A stretch of DNA of 64,000 bases, taken from JBBQNR01 sp038330145 (GTDB taxonomy: Bacteria; Actinomycetota; Thermoleophilia; Solirubrobacterales; JBBDJG01). Positions 58,912 through 64,000 of this stretch are shown one piece after another. Every line of letters starts with the position of its first letter. Within the stretch, counting starts at the first letter, position 1. A program made the position numbers and the translations under genes. Under the pieces are notes generated by a model that ran no database searches, was not told the origin of the DNA, and saw only the letters and a program-made list of their open reading frames with translations. The DNA is taken from NCBI GenBank assembly GCA_038330145.1, contig JBBQNR010000004.1:26845-90844 (forward strand), written 5' to 3'.

Positions 58912-59853
58912 ACCGATGAGCGCATCCGGCGCCCGGCGGCTTCGGGGCGAGCGGTCGGCGATCAAGCCGCCCCAGGAATCGTCGTCGATCCGCGCCGGCT
59001 GTGTGGTCTCGAGGAAGTCGCGCAGAACGTTGGCGAGCCCCTCGGGATCTTCCAGGTTGGGGAAGTGGGCGGCGCGCGGCAGGATCTCGAAACGGCTGCC
59101 CGGCACCGCTTCGTGTGTCTGTCGCCCGTGCGAGAGCGGGATCGTGTTGTCTCGGGCTCCCCACACGACCATGGTGGGCATTTCGCTCAGTAGATAGAGG
59201 CGATCCCGCGCGCTGACCCGCTGCCCGCGGACGTCGATCACCGAGCGCAGCGTCTGGAGGAAGGCCTTTCTCGCACCGGGCCGCTCGAGCGGCTGGAGCG
59301 CGCGCACTATGGCCCGCAGGTAAACGCTCTTGCCCGAGCCGCGCTCCCGCAGCCGGTCGCTGACGCCAAGCAGCGCCGCGAGCACGCGCGGCCGAGTGGC
59401 CAGCGTGAGCAGTGCGGCTGCGCCGGGCAGTGCCGCACCGCGCAGCAATGGGCTCACCTCGTCGCCGAGTCCGCCGCTGGAGATGAGCACCAGGCGCTCG
59501 GTGCGCTGGGGGAACTGGTAGAAGAACTGCATCGCCACGCCGCCGCCGAGCGAGTGGCCAACGATGGTCGCGCTCTCGATCCCGATCGCGGCAAGCAGGT
59601 CGCGGATACTGGCGGCGTGCGCGCCCAGCGAGTAGTCGCCGCGGGGGGTGGCGGAGTCACCGTGCCCGATCAGGTCGGGGGCGACCACCGTGTAGGCGTC
59701 GGCCAAGCGCAGCGCCACGGACTCCCAGTGCCGCGACGAGTTCACCATGCCGTGGATCAGGACCACGGGCGGGCCACTCCCGACAATGCGGTAGGTGACG
59801 CGATGGCCGTGAAGCTCGACCTGCCATGAATCGAAAACGTGCGGCACTGTCAC
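58909..59853 (-). CDS. Alpha/beta hydrolase
   Basis: A 314-residue alpha/beta-hydrolase. The oxyanion strand is VVLIHGMVNSSRHW, the nucleophile elbow is GHSLGG (Ser101), the acid is Asp235 (WGARDNTIP) and the His is His263 (PRAAHFPNLE). Residues 125-210 form a helical lid. The sequence resembles esterase/C-C hydrolase members such as the MhpC/BphD group, and the neighbouring hydratase makes that reaction plausible, but specificity cannot be proven. The C-terminal 30 residues are a charged tail. A TATAGG hexamer lies 8 nt before the GTG start. Confidence 0.88.
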   Translation of the reverse strand: MTVPHVFDSWQVELHGHRVTYRIVGSGPPVVLIHGMVNSSRHWESVALRLADAYTVVAPDLIGHGDSATPRGDYSLGAHAASIRDLLAAIGIESATIVGHSLGGGVAMQFFYQFPQRTERLVLISSGGLGDEVSPLLRGAALPGAAALLTLATRPRVLAALLGVSDRLRERGSGKSVYLRAIVRALQPLERPGARKAFLQTLRSVIDVRGQRVSARDRLYLLSEMPTMVVWGARDNTIPLSHGRQTHEAVPGSRFEILPRAAHFPNLEDPEGLANVLRDFLETTQPARIDDDSWGGLIADRSPRSRRAPDALIG

Positions 59854-59861
59854 ACGTTGAG

Positions 59862-59867
59862 CCTATA
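59862..59867 (-). promoter_or_regulatory. -10-like hexamer (TATAGG)
   Basis: TATAGG on the minus strand ends 8 nt before the GTG at 59853, consistent with a leaderless hydrolase mRNA. On the plus strand TACATT (about 59951-59956) is a possible -10 for the flavoprotein gene. Confidence 0.3.
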
Positions 59868-60000
59868 GAGGGCTTCGGGCGCGCGCTCGACGAGCTCGCG
59901 TAGCGCCGCCGGCTCCTCGTCGGCACGTTGACCACCCGCCCCAGCGGCACTACATTAGCCGGGTGATCGAACCCGCAGACGCCGGCGTCTCGAAGAACGC

Positions 60001-61404
60001 ATGAGCACCACCGCCTCCGAGGTGAAGGTCGACGAGGCGGCGCTGGCCGAGCTCGAACGCTCCTTCCGCGGACAGCTCGTTCGGCCGACGAATCCAACCT
60101 ACGACGAGCACCGCAAGATCTGGAACGGGTCGATCCAGCGGTCCCCCGCCCTGATCGCGCGCTGCGCCGGCGTGGCCGACGTGATCGCAGCATTGAGGTT
60201 TGCGAGACAAACCGGGCTCGCGATCGCTGTACGTGGCGGCGGCCACAGCTTCCCCGGCATGTCCATCTGCGACGGCGGCATCGTGATCGACCTCGGGCTC
60301 ATGAAGGGCATCCGCGTCGATCCTGAAGCGCGGACGGTGAGGGCTCAGGCCGGTGTGCTGCTCGGCGACCTTGACCGCGAGACTCAGGCCTTCGGATTGG
60401 CCGCTCCCGCCGGCATCGTCACGCACACCGGGCTCTCCGGCCTGACTCTCGGTGGTGGCATCGGCTGGCTTCAGCGCAAGTACGGGCTCACGATCGATCA
60501 GCTTCTCTCCGTGGACCTCGTCACGGCCGACGGTGAGCTCGTGAAGGCGAGTGAGACCGAGAACGCCGATCTCTTCTGGGGCGTGCGCGGCGGCGGCGGC
60601 AACTTCGGGATCGTGACGGAGTTCGAGTTCCGCCTCCACCCGGTCGGCCCGATCGTCCTTGCCGGCCCGATCTTCTGGCCGATGGAGGAGGCGCCGAAGG
60701 TGCTGCGCTTCTACCGCGACTGGATCGCCGAGGCGCCGGACGAGCTGATGACGATCGTGGTTCTCCGGAAGGCTCCGGCGCTGCCCTTCATTCCCACGGA
60801 GCTTCAGGGCAAGCTCGTCGTGGCGGTCACGTGCTGCCACGCGGGAGCCGTCGATGAGGCGGAGGAGGTCGTGCGACCGCTGAGGCAGTTCGGCACGCCG
60901 GTCCTCGACGCATGCCAGCCGAAGCCCTTCCTTGACCATCAGGCGAGTTTCGACCCGTCGTTTCGGCCCGGCTGGTGGTACTACATGCGCTCCTGCGACG
61001 TGGCTGAGCTCAGCGACGACGTCATCGACATCGCGGTCGACCACTCGCTCCGCATCCGCTCCCCGCGGACTGCCTTCCCGATCTGGCAGATGGGAGGGGC
61101 TGTGACACGGGTGGGCGAGGCCGACACCGCCTTCAGCGGCCGCCACGACGGCCACACGTTCAACATCACCGGCATGACCGACACCGCGGAGGGCTTCGAG
61201 CAGGAGCGAGACTGGGTACGGGGCTTCTGGTCAGCCCTCGAGCCCCACCACACCGGTGTGTACGTCAACTTCCTGATGGACGAGGGAGAGCAGCGCGTCC
61301 GAGAGGCCTACGGGGCGGAGAAGTACGATCGGCTCAAGGTGCTGAAGCGTCGCTGGGACCCCGGCAACGTCTTCAGGCTCAACCAGAACATCCCGCCGGA
61401 CTAA
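60001..61404 (+). CDS. FAD-linked oxidoreductase, berberine-bridge-enzyme-like
   Basis: A 467-residue flavoprotein with a PCMH-type FAD domain (about residues 48-220) and a BBE C-terminal segment (YGAEKYDRLKVLKRRWDPGN and FRLNQN). His82 in RGGGHSFPG is the expected 8-alpha-N FAD attachment. The second covalent Cys of bicovalent members is absent: the region reads PAGIVTHTGLSGLTLGGGIG. Such enzymes oxidise sugars, alcohols or secondary metabolites with oxygen. The ATG at 60001 has no strong ribosome site. The gene is divergent from the hydrolase. Confidence 0.88.
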   Translation: MSTTASEVKVDEAALAELERSFRGQLVRPTNPTYDEHRKIWNGSIQRSPALIARCAGVADVIAALRFARQTGLAIAVRGGGHSFPGMSICDGGIVIDLGLMKGIRVDPEARTVRAQAGVLLGDLDRETQAFGLAAPAGIVTHTGLSGLTLGGGIGWLQRKYGLTIDQLLSVDLVTADGELVKASETENADLFWGVRGGGGNFGIVTEFEFRLHPVGPIVLAGPIFWPMEEAPKVLRFYRDWIAEAPDELMTIVVLRKAPALPFIPTELQGKLVVAVTCCHAGAVDEAEEVVRPLRQFGTPVLDACQPKPFLDHQASFDPSFRPGWWYYMRSCDVAELSDDVIDIAVDHSLRIRSPRTAFPIWQMGGAVTRVGEADTAFSGRHDGHTFNITGMTDTAEGFEQERDWVRGFWSALEPHHTGVYVNFLMDEGEQRVREAYGAEKYDRLKVLKRRWDPGNVFRLNQNIPPD

Positions 61405-61452
61405 GTTCGGTACGCGCCGATCCAACCCCGGCGCTCGGGACCGGTCCTGCCG

Positions 61453-62496
61453 CTACGTCCTTGCGGCTGTGGCCGGGCGCTGCTCGATCAGGCTCCGCGC
61501 GCAGTCGACGACCGTCTGCTCGACAGGGCGCGGCGTCCAACCCAACATTCGCTTTGCCTTCTCGATCGAGTAGTCGGTGCGCCGGCCCAGATCGCCGGTC
61601 ACGCTGCGCAGGCCCGGATCGAAGCGGGCCATGGCGCGCACGACGAAGTTCGGAACGCTGCGGCGCGGAACCTTGGCCGCGGCATCGCCCAGCCGTTCGC
61701 GCAGGATCGCCGCAGCGTCCGACATCCAAAGGAACTGACCCGCGGCGATGAAACGCTCGCCGCCGGCACCGGGTGCGGTCATCGCAGCGATCTCGAGGTC
61801 AGCCACGTCGCGCACGTCGACGATGCTGAAGCCGAGCCGCGGCGTTCCGGGCATGCCGCCCAGCAGTCGCTCGACCAACTCCAACGAGTACGAGTGATCG
61901 TCGCTGAGCGCGGGGCCGATTATCGCTCCCGGATTGACAACGGCGAGCCGGTCCGTCGCGCCCGCGTCCTGCATGAACTTCCAGGCAGCCTGCTCGGCCA
62001 GGGTCTTCGAGCGGGCATAGGGAGTGAGGCTTTCGTCCGAAGCGTCGGTCCAGTCGTCCTCGGTGCGGATCTCCGAGTCGGCCTTACCGCTGTTTCGGAT
62101 GGCGGCGACCGACGATGTCACGACGATCCGCTTCACGCCGGCGTCAAGACTCGCGCGCAGCACGCGCAGGGTTCCTTCGCGCGCCGGCACGATCAGATCG
62201 TCGGGATTGTCCGGCTGTTTGGGGGGGAACGGGGAGGCGACGTGCAGCACGTAGTCGCAGCCCGCGACCGCCTCGCTCCAGCCACCGTCGTCCTGCAGGT
62301 CGGCCTCGAAGAAAGTCAGCCGATCGCCGGCCTCGACTTCAGCGGAGAGCGATGCGCGCACCTGATGCTCGCGCGCGATGTCGCGTACGGTCGTGCGAAC
62401 GCGATAGCCCCGGTTGAGCAGGCCGATGATGCACCAGCCGCCGAGAAAGCCTGAGCCGCCAGTTACCAGGACGGTTTCGCCTGTTTGATTCACCAT
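61453..62496 (-). CDS. NAD(P)-dependent SDR reductase, dihydroflavonol-reductase-like
   Basis: A 347-residue extended SDR. The nucleotide-binding motif is VLVTGGSGFLGGWC (9-22), the catalytic residues are Ser128 or Ser129 in VTSSVAA, Tyr160 and Lys164 (PYARSK), as in DFR/aldehyde reductases. NPGAIIGPAL and VDVRDVADLEIAAM are typical of the group. ATG 62496 is preceded by GGGAGGCG at good spacing, which decides the start over upstream codons. The substrate is probably a ketone or aldehyde. It converges on the flavoprotein gene with 48 bp between. Confidence 0.88.
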   Translation of the reverse strand: MVNQTGETVLVTGGSGFLGGWCIIGLLNRGYRVRTTVRDIAREHQVRASLSAEVEAGDRLTFFEADLQDDGGWSEAVAGCDYVLHVASPFPPKQPDNPDDLIVPAREGTLRVLRASLDAGVKRIVVTSSVAAIRNSGKADSEIRTEDDWTDASDESLTPYARSKTLAEQAAWKFMQDAGATDRLAVVNPGAIIGPALSDDHSYSLELVERLLGGMPGTPRLGFSIVDVRDVADLEIAAMTAPGAGGERFIAAGQFLWMSDAAAILRERLGDAAAKVPRRSVPNFVVRAMARFDPGLRSVTGDLGRRTDYSIEKAKRMLGWTPRPVEQTVVDCARSLIEQRPATAART

Positions 62497-62725
62497 CTTC
62501 GCCTCCCTCGAGAAGTGCCGGACGGGAAGCATCCCACAGCAACCACCACGGGGCCGAAACAGGGAAACAACGGCCCCCCCTTGTAGCTGCCGCCAAGTCC
62601 GGGCGGATCGAGGTCGAGGAAGGCGTGTAATCGGAACCCGGTCGGATAAGTGGATACGGTCTTCACCTGCGCCAGAGATCCATTAACTTGCGACTGCCGC
62701 GGACAACCGAGCTAGGGGGCGAGCA
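62497..62725. promoter_or_regulatory. Divergent intergenic region
   Basis: 229 bp without a gene between the SDR and the methyltransferase. The ribosome site AGGGGGCGAGC precedes the ATG at 62726. No clear operator was seen. Confidence 0.4.
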
Positions 62726-63586
62726 ATGGAGAGGAAGACACTTGATGCTGTCGAGTTCCGAGACGGACAGCGGAAGCAGTGGAACAGCGCCGCGACCGGC
62801 TGGCGCAAATGGTCGGAGCTGATCGACGCAGGGGCGAGCGGAATCAGCGAACGCCTGGTCGAACTGGCCGGCGTCGAGCAGGGCAGCCGGGTGTTGGATT
62901 TGGCGGCCGGCTATGGCGAGCCCTCGCTAACTGCGGCCAGAAGGGCGGGAGCCGAGGGCAGCGTGGTGGCCACCGACATTTCGGCCGAGATGATCGCGTT
63001 CGGCCGCGAGCGCGCCGCTGCGGCCGGGTTGGAAAACATCGAGTTCGTCGAGTCGGATGCCGCGTCTCTGGACTTTCCAGAGGCAAGCTTCGACGCAGCA
63101 CTCTCACGTTGGGGGATCATCTTCGAACCTGACGGAGAAGGAGCCGCGGCCAGCGTCCACAAGTTCCTCAAGCCTGGCGCGCGGATGGCAATCAGTTCCT
63201 GGGGACCGCCGGACCGCGTGCCGATGCTCGCGATTCCCATGCAGACGGCGATGCAGCGCCTCCAAGTCCCGCCGCCGCCGCCGGGAACGCCCGGTCCGCT
63301 CTCGCGACCGACGCACGAGGCCCTGGGCGGCCTGCTCGAAGCGGGCGGCTTCTCCGACGTCGAGGTCGAGGAGGCTGAGGTGGCTCTGGAGTGGCAGTCC
63401 CCGGAGGAGTTCACCACCTTCATAAGAGAGATCGCCCCGCCGATCACCGCGATGATCGCTCCGCACCCGAAGCTGGTTCAGGACGAGACCTGGGGCGCCA
63501 TCACCGAGGCCATGCGGGAGGCGGCCGCGGATGACGGCGCGGTGCGGCTGACCAACCTGGTGCTCCTGGCCGCTGGACGAGCTTAG
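62726..63586 (+). CDS. Class I SAM-dependent methyltransferase (UbiE-like)
   Basis: A 286-residue methyltransferase. RVLDLAAGYGEPSLTAA (about residues 55-71), VVATDISAEMIAFGRERA, FVESDAASLDFPEASFDAAL and HKFLKPGARMAISSWG are the SAM-binding motifs of the UbiE/COQ5-like group. The first 45 residues (QWNSAATGWRKWSELIDAGA) form the helical cap. The substrate is unknown. The strong ribosome site supports the ATG. Confidence 0.87.
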   Translation: MERKTLDAVEFRDGQRKQWNSAATGWRKWSELIDAGASGISERLVELAGVEQGSRVLDLAAGYGEPSLTAARRAGAEGSVVATDISAEMIAFGRERAAAAGLENIEFVESDAASLDFPEASFDAALSRWGIIFEPDGEGAAASVHKFLKPGARMAISSWGPPDRVPMLAIPMQTAMQRLQVPPPPPGTPGPLSRPTHEALGGLLEAGGFSDVEVEEAEVALEWQSPEEFTTFIREIAPPITAMIAPHPKLVQDETWGAITEAMREAAADDGAVRLTNLVLLAAGRA

Positions 63587-63614
63587 CCTTCTGAAATAGC
63601 GGGGGCGGGGGGAC

Positions 63615-64000
63615 TTACTTCTTCTTGGCTGCCCGTTGAGCGAGCGCTGCGGAGTTTGCCGCCACCGCGGCGCGGATGAGTTGCTTGAAGGCAGCTTCGT
63701 TGATCTTCTCCCCTTCGCGGAGGTCGATCGCTCGCCGCGTGTTCCCTTCCAGGCTGGAATTGAAGAGCTTCTTCGGATCTTTGATGGAAGCTCCGCGAAA
63801 GAAGGTGAGCTTCACGACCTGCTTGTACGACTCCCCTGTGCAGACGCCGCCGTCATTGGACCAGACGGGGGTCCCGCCGGATTTTGGCTTCTCCCATTTC
63901 CACTCCTCCTGGATGTCGGGGTCGGCATCGTGGATGAGCTGACGGACATGAGCGAGGGTCTCTCCTCTCCAATCCCCCAGCTCTTGAATCCGCTTGGTGA
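63615..64000 (-). CDS. DUF1801 protein, 5' end beyond window
   Basis: Partial gene on the minus strand; the reading frame stays open to the right edge. The visible 128 residues include RIQELGDWRGETLAHVRQLI, EEWKWEKPKSGGTPVWSND, GGVCTGESYKQVVKLTFFRG and SSLEGNTRRAIDLREGEKIN, which match DUF1801 (YdhG-like small proteins). An internal GTG could start a 66-residue form, but the family sequence continues upstream without a break. The C-terminus is Lys-rich (RAAKKK). Codon use is less GC-biased than its neighbours. Function unknown. Confidence 0.85.
   Translation of the reverse strand, partial: TKRIQELGDWRGETLAHVRQLIHDADPDIQEEWKWEKPKSGGTPVWSNDGGVCTGESYKQVVKLTFFRGASIKDPKKLFNSSLEGNTRRAIDLREGEKINEAAFKQLIRAAVAANSAALAQRAAKKK

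Noticed and set aside
1..64000. CRISPR array, tRNA, rRNA, IS element or prophage
   Set aside because: No regular repeat-spacer array, cloverleaf-like tRNA sequence, rRNA stretch, transposase, integrase or phage structural protein was seen on either strand.

Overview
The window is GC-rich, densely packed bacterial DNA with many GTG and TTG starts, stop/start overlaps and very short gaps. An actinobacterial origin, probably a soil Thermoleophilia/Solirubrobacterales-type organism, fits the composition, the secreted multi-domain proteins, the GSI-alpha glutamine synthetase and the LmeA-like protein. This is inference; there is no rRNA marker. I saw no tRNA, rRNA, transposase, integrase or CRISPR array.

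Region 1 (about 1-38 kb) is a cell-surface glycan factory. It holds retaining GT4-type glycosyltransferases, inverting/DPM-like GT2 enzymes, two-domain glycosyltransferases, several class I SAM methyltransferases (one FkbM type), a DUF268 protein, a CDP-paratose-2-epimerase-like SDR, two MOP-superfamily flippases, a Wzm/Wzt ABC glycan exporter with a C-terminal substrate-recognition domain, and four very large polytopic membrane proteins resembling GT-C transferases. Genes alternate strand in units of one or two, with convergent pairs that overlap and divergent pairs with almost no spacer. It closes with a small coiled-coil protein and a LuxR-type regulator whose receiver domain looks non-phosphorylatable.

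Region 2 (38-44 kb) encodes surface or secreted proteins and small enzymes: a lipoprotein, a Cys-rich right-handed beta-helix protein, a SnoaL-like protein, a DUF2804 protein, and a secreted protein built of nine 55-residue repeats.

Region 3 (44-50 kb) is a nitrogen module: amt, a PII gene and glnA, followed by a PucR/CdaR-type regulator and an LmeA-like gene. The PII protein has Met instead of Tyr at position 51, so it cannot carry the classical T-loop modification. A CBS-domain ORF with a disturbed 5' end lies upstream.

Region 4 (50-58 kb) is one gene for a 2623-residue exported protein: DUF7948-like domain, SBBP repeats, PD40 propeller, transthyretin-like modules and a cadherin-like domain. 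Its last 210 residues match the last 210 residues of the 55-residue-repeat protein at about half of positions, with all six Cys aligned and the same terminal pentapeptide GVLTP. This shared C-terminal module is the best candidate for something undescribed.

Region 5 (58-64 kb) is ordinary accessory metabolism: a hydratase-family protein with an alpha/beta hydrolase, a BBE-like flavoprotein, an SDR reductase, a methyltransferase, and a DUF1801 gene cut by the right edge.
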